The notes under the pieces were generated by a model that saw nothing but the letters and a program-made list of their open reading frames with translations, searched no databases and had not been told where the DNA came from. Position numbers and translations under genes: made by a program. A stretch of 64,000 nucleotides of DNA from UMGS1696 sp964623635. Lineage in GTDB: Bacteria > Bacillota > Clostridia > Oscillospirales > CAG-272. Shown here piece by piece: positions 32,863-42,434 of the stretch (position 1 is its first letter; every line of letters begins with the position of its first letter). The DNA is taken from NCBI GenBank assembly GCA_964623635.1, contig CAZUUA010000004.1, positions 62,001 through 126,000 on the forward strand. Reading direction: 5' to 3'.

Positions 32863-34983
32863 ATGGAACAAAGGATCCAAACCCTGCTGGAGCTGTCCAA
32901 CGTACAGGACATCTATCCGCCGACTGTACCCACCGCATACGATCCCATCTGGATGTGCGAGCCGGACTGCATTATGGATGCGTACAAATTTGCGGCGTAT
33001 ATGCAGAACCAAACCGTTGCCATCGAGCCGGGCGTTCGTCTGCCGGGGATGTTCCGGTTTGACGGCAGCTTCCGTGGGGACCTTTTCACACGTGTAGGCC
33101 ACACCCGTTGGAGCGAGGTGGCAAGTGCCTTCTACCTCAAGCGGTACCAGGGCATTGCCACCTTTGAATGGCAGCATTCCACGCTGGACTACGATACGCT
33201 CATGACCGGTGGCATACGTGGTCTTCGGGAAAGGATCAAGCTTTCCGAGATCCAGCACAGGGACGAACCGGAGCGGCTAAACTTCCTGCGTGCGCTGACC
33301 ATCGTATGTGACGGGATCGACGGCTGGTGTGACCGGATCGCCGCTGCCTTTGCCGATGCGGCTGAGAACGCACCGGAGCCACGGAAAACGGAGCTGTTGA
33401 CCACCGCCGATATCGTAGCTCGTGTGCCGAAAAATCCGCCGAAGACCTTCCGGGAAGCGCTTGTTGCCATGTCGGTGTGCTACCAATTTTTACCAGACAG
33501 CATCGGGTTAGCGGACCGGTATCTCTATCCCTTCTACACCGCAGACATCGCCAACGGCACCCTGACCCGTGACGAAGCAAAAAGCCTCTTGCAGGAGCTG
33601 TTCGTGATCATCAAGGCCCACACGGTCCATAGCTCCGGCAATGCGGACAAAGGTGGCGAGGCGCACTTTGCCATCGGCGGCTACAATTCGAAGCTGGTGG
33701 ACAACTGGAACGAGCTGTCCGAGCTGATCCTTGAATCCCTTTTGGAGCTGCCCATGTGCATTCCGCAGATCTCCATCCGCTGGACGAAGGATACGCCTAT
33801 GGAGCGGCTATACCGCATTTTGGACTGCGAACGGCACGACAAATACAAGCGGATCGCCGTGATCAGTGATGAAACGAGAGTTCCGGCGCATATGCATATT
33901 CTGAAGCTGCCTGTGGAAATCGCCACCGGCTACACCACCGTGGGCTGCAACGAAACAGCCTTTCCCAGTGGCATGGACTTCACCGGGATGCAGAGCAACA
34001 TTGGGCCTTCCATCACCCGGCTGACCAAGGAATACCGGCAGGAATTTGCCGCCTGCGCCAACTTTGACGAGGTGTTCGAGCTGTTCAAACGGATCTTAGG
34101 GGACCTGCTGGACGAGCTGATGGAGCTCCAAAACAAGTTCAACTGTGGTCGTGCCAAGGATGAAAATGTGGTGTCGTCCCTGTTCATGCATGGGTGTATC
34201 GAAAGTGCCAAAAGTGCGACGCAGGGTGGTGCCGACCGATTCTCCGCATATGTGGTCACCAACGGGCTGATCTCCGTCATCGACTCCCTGTGCATCATCA
34301 AGCAGCTTGTGTTTGACGAAAAGAAGCTGACTGCCGACCAGCTGTGTGATCTGCTAGACGACAACTGGGGTGACTGGGAAATGCGCCGGTATGTCCTTCA
34401 GCACGGCAAATTCTTCGGCAACAACGACAGCCACTCCAACGCCATCGCCCAGCGTGTGACCACCGCCTTCCACGACCTGTTGTCCACCAGACGAGATATG
34501 TTCGGACACCGGCTGCTGCTGGGTGCCATGGACGGGTACAATCCCCATTCCGTATGGTTTGGGGAGCTGACCGGGGCCACACCCGACGGACGACTGGCCG
34601 GGGATCCATTCATGGTGGGCATTGGACAGTCGAACGGCAAGGATCGACGGGGACTGACACCGCTGCTGTTGTCCGTGGCACACATGGATCCCACCAACAT
34701 CATGACCGCCAATCTGGTGTTCAATCTGGCGCTGGACGAGACGATGGTCAAGAACGATGCCCATTTCGAAAAGACCGTGCAAATGCTGGACACGTTCCTA
34801 CGTGAAGGCGGCACACAGTTCCAGCTCAATTATGTTTCCCGGGAGACACTGCTGGATGCCACGGCCCATCCGGAACAGTACAGCTCTCTCCGTGTACGGG
34901 TCAGCGGCTTCTCTGCCTATTACACCCGGCTCTCTCCGCTGGTGCAAAAGGAGCTGCTGGCACGGACTGAAATCAATGGATAA
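32863..34983 (+). CDS. Glycyl radical enzyme of unassigned substrate (PFL-like superfamily)
   Basis: 706 residues. The C-terminal glycyl radical loop RVSGFSAYYTRLSPLVQKE places the radical glycine at Gly682. The active-site segment TTVGCNETAFPSG puts the thiyl cysteine at Cys362 with Glu364, the single-cysteine C-x-E arrangement seen in dehydratase/lyase members; pyruvate formate-lyase has two adjacent cysteines instead. A second family block, HGCIESAKSATQGGADRFSAYV, is present. It is shorter than PFL (about 760) and the diol dehydratases (about 790). The usual GCVEP is altered to GCNET, so I do not place it in a named subgroup. Operon partners are a solute-binding lipoprotein and an activase; regulator is AraC-type. 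Confidence 0.88.
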   Translation: MEQRIQTLLELSNVQDIYPPTVPTAYDPIWMCEPDCIMDAYKFAAYMQNQTVAIEPGVRLPGMFRFDGSFRGDLFTRVGHTRWSEVASAFYLKRYQGIATFEWQHSTLDYDTLMTGGIRGLRERIKLSEIQHRDEPERLNFLRALTIVCDGIDGWCDRIAAAFADAAENAPEPRKTELLTTADIVARVPKNPPKTFREALVAMSVCYQFLPDSIGLADRYLYPFYTADIANGTLTRDEAKSLLQELFVIIKAHTVHSSGNADKGGEAHFAIGGYNSKLVDNWNELSELILESLLELPMCIPQISIRWTKDTPMERLYRILDCERHDKYKRIAVISDETRVPAHMHILKLPVEIATGYTTVGCNETAFPSGMDFTGMQSNIGPSITRLTKEYRQEFAACANFDEVFELFKRILGDLLDELMELQNKFNCGRAKDENVVSSLFMHGCIESAKSATQGGADRFSAYVVTNGLISVIDSLCIIKQLVFDEKKLTADQLCDLLDDNWGDWEMRRYVLQHGKFFGNNDSHSNAIAQRVTTAFHDLLSTRRDMFGHRLLLGAMDGYNPHSVWFGELTGATPDGRLAGDPFMVGIGQSNGKDRRGLTPLLLSVAHMDPTNIMTANLVFNLALDETMVKNDAHFEKTVQMLDTFLREGGTQFQLNYVSRETLLDATAHPEQYSSLRVRVSGFSAYYTRLSPLVQKELLARTEING

Positions 34984-35006
34984 AAAATATAAAGGAGACT
35001 ACACAA

Positions 35007-36458
35007 ATGAAGAAATGGACAACACTGCTTCTTGTGGCGGCGATGCTTCTCTCCATGGCAGCCTGTGGCAGTACCGAAGAAACCAAAACTACCATCGACA
35101 CCACCGCAACAGAAACCGTGACTGAGACCACCGATGCCGATAAGCTGCCCAAGGTGGATCTGGCCGGTGGCACCTATACGCTGCTCGTCAACGAAACGGA
35201 GGTCGATTACTACGACATTCCCGAGCTGACCGGGGACGTGGTGGACGATGCCATCTACAATGCACGCCTGAGCGTCAACAGCCGCCTAAACTGCGATTTC
35301 CGTTATCTGACCGGCCCCGGCAGTACCGAATGGGCAAACCGGCAGCAGACCTGGGACTATGTACAGTCGGCGGTCATGTCCGGTTCCGGGGACTTTGATG
35401 CGGTGGACAACCAATCCTACAACGGTATGTACCTGATGAACGGACTGCTTCTCGACATGAGCAGCATGGAGCATATCGACGTAAACAACCCGTGGTGGGA
35501 CAAGAGTATCACGGAATCCATGGCGGTGGATGGGAAGTATCCGTTCTTAGCCGGTTCGTATTCTCTGGACAGAACGGCCGGTACCTTCTGCTTCTACTTC
35601 AACGAAGACATTGCCACAAACCTGGCACTGCCCGATCTGTACGAACTTGTATACGACGGCGATTGGACGGTGGACAAGGTGGCAGAATTCTCCGAGATGG
35701 CATATGTAGACACCAACGGCAACAACAAGCAGGACGAGGAAGACCAGCTTGGTGTGGTGTTTGAAGGTGGCAACTATTTCACCGGATTTTTTGAAGCCTG
35801 TGGCGTTCATGCACTCAGTACCGAAGAAGGCAAATTTGTCTTTGACTTTGGCAACGCACGGAACGTGGATGTGGTGGAAAAGCTGGGTGCCTTCTTCAAG
35901 AATACCATCGGGGTCCAGAAGCATGGCGGCGATGACACGGCCTACCAGGGCAACGGTGCGCTGTTCTTAGACGGCAATGTGCTGTTCACCGGCGGCTGGT
36001 TCAAGTGTGCGGAATCCTACCGGAATCTGGACTTCTCCTGGGGCATCCTGCCGTATCCGAAGCTGTATGCCGAAGACGAATACACCGGCGGCGTGCTGAC
36101 GATCTATGGGCTGCTCAGTATGCCCAAAAGCTGTAAGGATCCTACCGGTACCTCTGCCACACTGGAATGCCTGTCCTACGAATATTACAAAAATGTCGTA
36201 CCGGCGTATTATGAAGTCTCTATGAAGGTCAAGTACGCCAGCGGTTCGAAAATGGCAGAAATGCTGGACTTTATCTCCGGCAATATCGTCTACGATCCCG
36301 GACTGGCTCTGGCCGGTGCGCTGGATTACACCATCGACATCACCTTCAAGGATGCGATCGCCAACAACACCAACTGGTCATCCAAAATGGCGTCCATGGA
36401 ATCGAAGCTGTCTGCATTAATCGAGTCCCTGAACGAAGCCTATGCAGACCTGGGGTGA
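35007..36458 (+). CDS. Extracellular solute-binding lipoprotein (ABC importer type)
   Basis: 483 residues. A lipoprotein signal with lipobox SMAAC (Cys about 21) is followed by a threonine-rich linker and the two-lobe binding-protein fold typical of clostridial sugar-binding family 1 proteins (FDAVDNQSYNGMYLMNGLLLDMSS, FYFNEDIATNLALPDLYELVYDGDWT, FLDGNVLFTGGWFK). A calcium-like loop (DTNGNNKQDEED) is seen near the middle. It starts 23 bases after the glycyl radical enzyme and ends 4 bases before the activase start, but no permease or ATPase gene accompanies it. It probably delivers or senses the substrate of this pathway using a permease encoded elsewhere. Confidence 0.85.
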   Translation: MKKWTTLLLVAAMLLSMAACGSTEETKTTIDTTATETVTETTDADKLPKVDLAGGTYTLLVNETEVDYYDIPELTGDVVDDAIYNARLSVNSRLNCDFRYLTGPGSTEWANRQQTWDYVQSAVMSGSGDFDAVDNQSYNGMYLMNGLLLDMSSMEHIDVNNPWWDKSITESMAVDGKYPFLAGSYSLDRTAGTFCFYFNEDIATNLALPDLYELVYDGDWTVDKVAEFSEMAYVDTNGNNKQDEEDQLGVVFEGGNYFTGFFEACGVHALSTEEGKFVFDFGNARNVDVVEKLGAFFKNTIGVQKHGGDDTAYQGNGALFLDGNVLFTGGWFKCAESYRNLDFSWGILPYPKLYAEDEYTGGVLTIYGLLSMPKSCKDPTGTSATLECLSYEYYKNVVPAYYEVSMKVKYASGSKMAEMLDFISGNIVYDPGLALAGALDYTIDITFKDAIANNTNWSSKMASMESKLSALIESLNEAYADLG

Positions 36459-36462
36459 GACG

Positions 36463-37344
36463 ATGACCGGCGTGATCTTTGATATCCAGCACGGCTGCCT
36501 GACCGATGGAGACGGGATACGCACCACGATCTTTTTCAAAGGCTGTCCTCTGCGCTGCAAATGGTGCCACAATCCCGAATCCCAGCGTACTGTGACCGAG
36601 CTACTTTTCTACTACTTCAAATGCACGTCCTGCGGCAGATGCCTGTCGGATTGTCCGGCAAGAGTGCGTGAGAACGACCGGATCCTGTTGCACCGGGAAA
36701 GCTGTATCCACTGCGGCAAGTGCGTGGAGCGTTGTCCCATGGAGGCAAACAGTCTCTGCGGCAAAGCAGTCACGGTGGAAGATGTATTAACGGAAGCTAT
36801 GGAGGATCTGCCGTTCTACAAAAATGGCGGCGGCATCACCTTATCCGGCGGTGAACCTGCCCTGCAGCCCGATTTTGCCCTGTCGCTCATAGAAGGTGCG
36901 GTGACACGAAGCATCGATGTGGCCATGGAGACCTGCGGCTATGGGGAAAGGGAATTCTTTCTCACTGCCGCCAAGCTGGACTGTACGTTCCTCTTTGATC
37001 TCAAGGAGCTGGACATCTCTGTCCACAAGGCGCTGACCGGTGTGGGCAACGAGAAGATCCTTGCCAACCTGGAAGCACTGTTTGCTGCTGACGCCAAGGT
37101 GGTACTGCGACTGCCGCTCATTCCCGATGCCAACGACAGCGAAGCAGAATATGAGCGGCTGCAAGCATTTTTGGCGTCGCACTGCGGGCAGTATCTGCGT
37201 GCCGAGATCATTCCCTACCATCGGCTGGGCAAGAGCAAGGAGCAGGCACTGGGCATGGCTGGCGTGGACTACGATGCCTCTGTTGCACAAAAACGGGCAC
37301 AGGCTTTGGCGGCGATGCTTGGGAAGAACGTGCGAGTGCTGTGA
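36463..37344 (+). CDS. Glycyl radical enzyme activating enzyme (radical SAM)
   Basis: 293 residues from the ATG at 36463 (GGGGTGAG ribosome site; an ATG at 36442 overlaps the previous gene). Radical SAM motif GCPLRCKWCHNPE, then an inserted pair of ferredoxin-like clusters CTSCGRCLSDCP and CIHCGKCVERCP, and ITLSGGEPALQPDF. The two-cluster insert is absent from PFL activase and typical of activases for dehydratase and lyase-type glycyl radical enzymes. It abstracts hydrogen from Gly682 of the enzyme at 32863 using S-adenosylmethionine. Confidence 0.93.
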   Translation: MTGVIFDIQHGCLTDGDGIRTTIFFKGCPLRCKWCHNPESQRTVTELLFYYFKCTSCGRCLSDCPARVRENDRILLHRESCIHCGKCVERCPMEANSLCGKAVTVEDVLTEAMEDLPFYKNGGGITLSGGEPALQPDFALSLIEGAVTRSIDVAMETCGYGEREFFLTAAKLDCTFLFDLKELDISVHKALTGVGNEKILANLEALFAADAKVVLRLPLIPDANDSEAEYERLQAFLASHCGQYLRAEIIPYHRLGKSKEQALGMAGVDYDASVAQKRAQALAAMLGKNVRVL

Positions 37345-37382
37345 TTTTTGTCGGTCACACGGCAGGATTTTCGCAAAAGTGA

Positions 37383-37411
37383 TTCCATTTCGGCGGCAAA
37401 TGTGCTATAAT
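37383..37411 (+). promoter_or_regulatory. Promoter of the metallo-beta-lactamase-fold gene
   Basis: TTCCAT, 17 bases, then TATAAT at 37406-37411. The -35 box is weak. Confidence 0.5.
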
Positions 37412-37472
37412 GGAGAGAGCGGAGAGATCTCTCTCATATTCTTTCATTCTCATGCAAAGGAGCGATCCGATT

Positions 37473-38168
37473 ATGAAGATCCATTTTTTAGGCACAGGCG
37501 CTGCCGACTGGGACATCCAGCATCCGAGCACCACCCGTGATTTCCGGCGTTTCTCCAGCATTTTGGTAGACGACTGTTTGCTGGTCGATCCGGGTCCGTG
37601 CGTTCGTGAGTTCATGGATTCCTTTCACTGTCCCACGCTGCTGGACGGTTGTACCCATGTGATCAACACCCATCGACACAGCGACCACTACAACCAAGCG
37701 TTTGTCGATTCTCTGCCGGCTGGGTTATTCCATCCCATGGCTGCCGGAGAGACCTGGGAGACGGAGGACCACATCATTTCCGCCTATGCCGCCCACCACG
37801 GTACCGTGACCGATGCGGTGCATTTTGTGATCGAGAGCAAAGCGGACGGCAAGCGGTTCTTCTACGGCTGTGACGGTGCCTGGCTGTATTACGAAACGGC
37901 ATGGGCCCTGCTGAAGCAAAAGTTTGATCTGATGATCTTCGACTGCACCATTGGCGACATTGCCGGAGACTACCGGATCTTTGAGCACAACAACGTTGCC
38001 ATGGTCGCCGAGATGAAGGCCACCTTCCAGAGCCGGGGTGCCTGCGACAACTTCATGGTATCCCACCTGGCCCGGACGCTGCATCCCACGACCCACGAGG
38101 ACACCGTTGCCGTACTGGCTGCCCATGGAATCGATGTGGCATATGATAACCGTATTGTGGTGTTGTAA
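37473..38168 (+). CDS. Metallo-beta-lactamase fold hydrolase (PhnP-like)
   Basis: 231 residues from the ATG at 37473. FLGTGAADWD opens the fold, and the metal motif HxHxDH appears as NTHRHSDHYNQ; further ligands are AAHHGT, FFYGCDGAW and a late SHLARTLHPTTHE. Resembles the phosphodiesterase branch (PhnP, ribonuclease Z-like). The GTGAADW start is shared with PhnP-like proteins near sugar catabolic genes. It has its own promoter after the activase and precedes a divergent-facing Gfo/Idh gene. Substrate unknown. Confidence 0.8.
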   Translation: MKIHFLGTGAADWDIQHPSTTRDFRRFSSILVDDCLLVDPGPCVREFMDSFHCPTLLDGCTHVINTHRHSDHYNQAFVDSLPAGLFHPMAAGETWETEDHIISAYAAHHGTVTDAVHFVIESKADGKRFFYGCDGAWLYYETAWALLKQKFDLMIFDCTIGDIAGDYRIFEHNNVAMVAEMKATFQSRGACDNFMVSHLARTLHPTTHEDTVAVLAAHGIDVAYDNRIVVL

Positions 38169-38180
38169 ATTGGCACCATA

Positions 38181-38212
38181 CCAACGCTGATCATGGAGTT
38201 AATCAGTGTTGG
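38181..38212. repeat. Inverted repeat CCAACGCTGAT / ATCAGTGTTGG
   Basis: An 11-bp stem with one G-T pair and a 10-base loop, just after the stop of the hydrolase. It contains the same CGCTGAT core as the repeats at 127-172 and 51633, and its outer arms match 8357-8378. A separate terminator follows. Confidence 0.55.
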
Positions 38213-38216
38213 CATA

Positions 38217-38258
38217 GAAAAAACTGCTTCGCAGGACTTGCCACGGAGCAGTTTTTTT
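38217..38258. terminator. Bidirectional terminator
   Basis: AAAAAACTGCT pairs with AGCAGTTTTTTT between convergent genes. Confidence 0.85.
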
Positions 38259-38273
38259 GCTGTTATAATTGGT

Positions 38274-39350
38274 TTAATCAAAAACGATAGTCTTGCCGGT
38301 TTTAGCGGATTCGTACACGGCATTGACGATGCGGACACTCTTCATGGCTTCCATGGGCAGGATGGCAGGGTCACGGTCGTCTCGCACGGCGCAGATCATG
38401 TCCTCCACCATGTATCGGTGTCCCACCAAAATGGAAGGGTCTGCCTGGGTGATGGGGCCGTTGCCTTTGCCGTAGGTCTCCAGCATCCACGCTTCTTCCT
38501 CTTCCACATCAAAAGCATCGATCCCCATTTTCTCGGCGAAATCCGCGTCGAATTCCTTCATCTTCCAGGTCTTCAGCACGTCTTGGTCGGCTTCGATGGT
38601 GCCGCCGGTGCCGTACAGCTGGATGTCGGTGGAGATGCCGGGGTAGGCGCAGGTGGTGCTGACAAAGGTTGCAGCGGCGCCATTCTTGAATTTGATCAGC
38701 GAAGCGGTCATATCCTCGGTGTCGATCTCGTGGTCGTAGATGCCCATATGGGAGGTCACAGACGCCACATCCCCCATGAGCCACTGCATCAGGTCCACGG
38801 TATGCACGGCCTGGTTCATGAGAGAGCCGCCGCCGTCCACGTCCCAGGTACCGTGCCAGCCTTCGTAATAGGCCTGGGTGCGATACCACTTGACGGCAAA
38901 GGTACCAAGGAACACCTTGCCGATCCTGCCGGATGCTACGGCTTCCTTGATGGGCAGCATATCCCGGTTGAAGCGATTCTGGTGGATCACACCTGCTTTT
39001 TTGCCGGTGCGCAGTCTGGCCTCCTCGATCTTCATGGCATCCTCCACGTGGATGTCGATGGGCTTTTCCACCAGTACGTGCTTGCCGGCTTCCATAGCAC
39101 GAACGGCAAATTCGGCGTGCATGGAGGAAGGCAGACAGATGCTGATGATGTCCACATCCGGATCGGCGATGAGGTCGGCAAAGTCGGTGTACATTCTCAG
39201 TCCCGGCTGTTTGGCGGCGATCTTCTCCATCTTCTCCGGGATCAAATCACATACGGCCACAAGGTCAGCGTACTCCGAAGCGATGGCACCGTCACAGTGT
39301 CCCTTGCCAACGCCCAGTCCTACCACGGCATAGCCAATTTTCTTATCCAT
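38274..39350 (-). CDS. Gfo/Idh/MocA-family NAD(P)-dependent oxidoreductase
   Basis: 358 residues from MDKKIGYAVVGLGVGKGH at 39350 (GGAG ribosome site); upstream in-frame codons overlap the promoter. The N-terminal Rossmann fold has GLGVGKGH, the catalytic/cofactor region has VEKPIDIHVEDAMK (EKP motif), and AGVIHQNRFNRD follows. The C-terminal half includes GSLMNQAVHTVDLMQWLMG, with the conserved histidine of the family. Oxidises or reduces a sugar or inositol hydroxyl. It sits near the glycyl radical operon but on the other strand with its own promoter. Confidence 0.88.
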   Translation of the reverse strand: MDKKIGYAVVGLGVGKGHCDGAIASEYADLVAVCDLIPEKMEKIAAKQPGLRMYTDFADLIADPDVDIISICLPSSMHAEFAVRAMEAGKHVLVEKPIDIHVEDAMKIEEARLRTGKKAGVIHQNRFNRDMLPIKEAVASGRIGKVFLGTFAVKWYRTQAYYEGWHGTWDVDGGGSLMNQAVHTVDLMQWLMGDVASVTSHMGIYDHEIDTEDMTASLIKFKNGAAATFVSTTCAYPGISTDIQLYGTGGTIEADQDVLKTWKMKEFDADFAEKMGIDAFDVEEEEAWMLETYGKGNGPITQADPSILVGHRYMVEDMICAVRDDRDPAILPMEAMKSVRIVNAVYESAKTGKTIVFD

Positions 39351-39389
39351 AGCAAACTCCTTTGTACCAAGGTTTTTTGTGTTTGTTCC

Positions 39390-39418
39390 ATTATAACAAT
39401 CTTTTCTCCGATTTGCAA
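39390..39418 (-). promoter_or_regulatory. Sigma-A promoter of the Gfo/Idh gene
   Basis: On the minus strand TTGCAA (39418-39413), 17 bases, TATAAT (39395-39390), 40 bases before the ATG. Confidence 0.75.
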
Positions 39419-39555
39419 GAGGGTCTGCGGTTTTCACCGAAATTTTTTTCGTACAATCGGAAAACAGGCACCAAAAATTCAAAAAATCTGCTATATTCCC
39501 GGCGAAAAATATGGTATACTATTATAGGAAATGAAGCATCAGGAGGATCACAGAA

Positions 39556-40050
39556 ATGAAAAGAGCTTATATCCTATTGACCGCTCTGCTTCTGGCAATG
39601 GGTCTGACGGCCTGCGGTGCCGCTGAAGAAGAAACCTTTTACGTAGATACAGACCTGACAACAGAAGAGACGGCAGAAACGGTGGAGACCGAGGAGACCG
39701 AAACAGAGACCCAACCGGAAACACAGGCGTCCTTTACCGACTTCCAGAGACTGACGGTGGACGAAGGAGCTGCTGCCTATGACGCTGCGCTGGGTGCCTT
39801 TGTGGTGCCCTTCTCCGATGAAAACGTGCGATATCTGGTGGATGACCCCTGCTCCGTTGGCATATCCGGCGGCGGCGAGGCTTACTCCATGGATGGCACC
39901 ATCGATATGGAATCCCACCCGGAATTTGAAAACGAAGACTATTACAAGGGCATCGTTGTGAAGCCGGCAGAAGCCATCGATGCAGGTACCTACCGGATCA
40001 CCATCACCTTCGATATGTATCTGGCATCCTTCACCTGCACCATCGAATAA
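39556..40050 (+). CDS. Small lipoprotein of unknown function
   Basis: 164 residues. A lipoprotein signal peptide with lipobox GLTAC (Cys20) is followed by a highly acidic Glu/Thr linker (about residues 25-58) and a small beta-rich domain (FTDFQRLTVDEGAAAYDAALGAFVVPFSDENV ... YRITITFDMY). No family recognised. A TATACT at 39515 is a likely -10 box without a clear -35. It is a single-gene unit, convergent with radA. Confidence 0.6.
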   Translation: MKRAYILLTALLLAMGLTACGAAEEETFYVDTDLTTEETAETVETEETETETQPETQASFTDFQRLTVDEGAAAYDAALGAFVVPFSDENVRYLVDDPCSVGISGGGEAYSMDGTIDMESHPEFENEDYYKGIVVKPAEAIDAGTYRITITFDMYLASFTCTIE

Positions 40051-40146
40051 AACGCAAAAATATACGAAACAAAAAACGATCGTCATACGGCAGTGGATGT
40101 CACAGTGGTATCCACGCCCAGGCGGTCGTTGTTGTTTTGTATGGAC

Positions 40147-41568
40147 CTATCCTTCGGCTTTCGCTTTTTCCTTTTCCGCTTCCTTGGCAAGCAGACGCAC
40201 CGCATCGTAGATCCCGCCCATGTGGATCAGCTCCACACCGTCCGGCAGATCCTTTTTCAGATTCGTGCGCTTGGGAACGGCGATCTTGGTAAAGCCCAGC
40301 CGGGACGATTCCTCTACACGCTGCTCGATCCCGGAGACGGCACGAAATTCGCCGGACAGACCCAGTTCTCCTACAGCGATCACATCCGGCGGCACCGGGA
40401 TGTCTCGGATGGACGAGATCAGTGCCAGAGCGATGGCAGCATCGGCGGCAGGTTCATCGATGCGCAGACCACCGATCACGTTCAGGAACACATCGTGGGA
40501 AGAAAACCGCAGACCCAGCCGTTTTTCCAGCACGGCTAGCAGCAGGTACATCCGGTTGTAGTCGATACCATCGGCGGTACGGCGTGGGGCATTGGCGTTT
40601 GTTGGTGTGACCAGTGCCTGCACCTCGGCGATGATGGGACGGGTGCCCTCCATGGTGCAGACGGCGCAGGAACCGGAGATACCCACCGGTCGGCCTTCCA
40701 GCAGCATGGCAGAAGGATTCTCCACCTCGTCCAGGCCGGTATCCGTCATCTCGAACACACCGATCTCGTTGGTGCTACCGTAGCGGTTTTTGATGGCACG
40801 AATGATCCGGTGGGACTGCCGTCGTTCCCCTTCAAAGGACAGCACCGCATCCACCATATGCTCCAGCACCTTGGGACCTGCGATGCCGCCTTCCTTGTTC
40901 ACGTGCCCTACGATGATCACCGCAGCCCCGTCGGTCTTGGCTTTGCCCATGAGCACAGACGCACATTCCCGCACCTGGGTCACGCTGCCCTGCATGGAGG
41001 AAGACAGGTCGGAGTACATGGTCTGGATGGAGTCCACGATCACCACATCCGGCTTGATCTTCTCGTATTCTGTCACCACGGCGTGGATGTTGACCTCGGT
41101 CAGGATGAACAGCTTTTCGCCGTCCGCCCCCAATCGCTCCGACCGCAGCTTCAGTTGCCCCTTGGATTCTTCACCGGACACGTACAGGATGGTACTGTGG
41201 TCTCCCAGCTTGCCGCACAGCTGCATCAGAAGCGTGGATTTGCCGATCCCCGGTTCTCCGGCCAACAGCACCACGGAGCCGGTCACCAATCCACCGCCCA
41301 GCACCCGGTTCAGTTCCCCGATGCCCGTGTCCAGACGCATATAATCCGGCACCGAAATATCCCGGAACCGCACGGCTTTTTCCTGTTCCCCCACCGGTGT
41401 CATGGTGCGGCGACGGGCTTCGGCGGTCTTGGATGTGGGTTCCGGCAGTGCTGTGTAGGTCTCCTCGGTGAAGCTGTTCCAGGCGTTACAGGACGGACAG
41501 CGACCCATCCATTTGGCACTTTGGTAATCGCATTCGCTGCATACATATACTTTCTTTGGCTGTTTCAT
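40147..41568 (-). CDS. radA: DNA repair protein RadA
   Basis: 473 residues from MKQPKKVYVCSEC at 41568. An N-terminal zinc finger CSEC...CPSC (Cys10, 13, 24, 27), a RecA-like ATPase core with Walker A GEPGIGKST, the RadA-specific KNRYGSTNEIGVFEM motif, and a C-terminal Lon-protease-like domain. Processes recombination branches as a DnaB-like motor. The frame extends upstream into the cwlD gap, but that segment is not protein-like. It follows the amidase gene by 37 bases and is probably cotranscribed with it. Confidence 0.95.
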   Translation of the reverse strand: MKQPKKVYVCSECDYQSAKWMGRCPSCNAWNSFTEETYTALPEPTSKTAEARRRTMTPVGEQEKAVRFRDISVPDYMRLDTGIGELNRVLGGGLVTGSVVLLAGEPGIGKSTLLMQLCGKLGDHSTILYVSGEESKGQLKLRSERLGADGEKLFILTEVNIHAVVTEYEKIKPDVVIVDSIQTMYSDLSSSMQGSVTQVRECASVLMGKAKTDGAAVIIVGHVNKEGGIAGPKVLEHMVDAVLSFEGERRQSHRIIRAIKNRYGSTNEIGVFEMTDTGLDEVENPSAMLLEGRPVGISGSCAVCTMEGTRPIIAEVQALVTPTNANAPRRTADGIDYNRMYLLLAVLEKRLGLRFSSHDVFLNVIGGLRIDEPAADAAIALALISSIRDIPVPPDVIAVGELGLSGEFRAVSGIEQRVEESSRLGFTKIAVPKRTNLKKDLPDGVELIHMGGIYDAVRLLAKEAEKEKAKAEG

Positions 41569-41605
41569 ACTTTGCTCTCTCTTTAGTTGATTCCATCCGG
41601 ACTTG

Positions 41606-42349
41606 TCATGGCATACTGCTGCACAGTCCGCACACCAACACGGCCGCCAGCTGCAATTGATAGCTTTCGTCCACCAATCGTTCACATTCGGTGGGATTTG
41701 ACAAAAAGCCACACTCGATCAGAATGGCTGGGGTCTGGATCCGGTGCAGCAGATAGATGGACGAGTTGGCTTTTTTGATCTCGCGCCGGTTGGTGGGATC
41801 CAGGTAGGCTTTGGCGTAGTTCTGCACAGCAGTGGCATATCGCACACTATCGGCGGCATTGGGTGAATAATACACCTGCAGGCCATGGCAGTCGGCGTCG
41901 GGAAACTGGTTCATGTGGATGCTGCAAAACACCGAAGCACCGGCTTCCGAAGCATCCGCTTCCTTAGCAAACCGCAGTCGGTTTTTCAGGTCGTAGGATT
42001 TCTTTTTACCGCCGCCGGGAAAATCTCCGTACAGGTCGTACAGCATGGTGTCCTCCGTTCGGGTCATCACCACTGGATAGCCAAGCAGATCCGCAATCAT
42101 CTCCATACGAGTTGCCACCGCCAGGTTCAGCGTTTTTTCGTGGGTACCATCGACTGCTACGGCACCACCGTCCTCGCCGCCGTGTCCCGGATCCAGCACC
42201 AGCACGATGGGGTCGTTCTCCGGCAGGGACACCGCAGGTACGGCGTTCTCCACCAGTCTGGTACCGATCCCGGCAGCGATGCACACCGGCAGACCCAGTG
42301 CCAACAGATAAATGCCCACGGTGCGCAAAAGCCTTCCATCCAGTCCCAT
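41606..42349 (-). CDS. cwlD: N-acetylmuramoyl-L-alanine amidase (CwlD-like)
   Basis: 247 residues with one N-terminal membrane anchor (residues 8-30). Amidase_3 motifs: LDPGHGGEDGGA (zinc histidine and following Glu region), FCSIHMNQFPD with the second histidine, and ILIECGFLSNPTE with the catalytic glutamate. In endospore formers CwlD makes muramic-delta-lactam in the spore cortex; length and anchor fit that type. Assignment to CwlD rather than a general amidase is likely but not certain. Confidence 0.85.
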   Translation of the reverse strand: MGLDGRLLRTVGIYLLALGLPVCIAAGIGTRLVENAVPAVSLPENDPIVLVLDPGHGGEDGGAVAVDGTHEKTLNLAVATRMEMIADLLGYPVVMTRTEDTMLYDLYGDFPGGGKKKSYDLKNRLRFAKEADASEAGASVFCSIHMNQFPDADCHGLQVYYSPNAADSVRYATAVQNYAKAYLDPTNRREIKKANSSIYLLHRIQTPAILIECGFLSNPTECERLVDESYQLQLAAVLVCGLCSSMP

Positions 42350-42434
42350 TTGTTCACACTCCTTTTCTCCATGACAGCCTGACTGACCGCTGTCCTTAGG
42401 AAACTACTATGCCAAAAAGGTGTGCGATATGCAA

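Noticed and set aside
36442..36462. Earlier start for the activase (MQTWGET...)
   Set aside because: It overlaps the end of the lipoprotein gene and the GGGGTGAG ribosome site fits the ATG at 36463.
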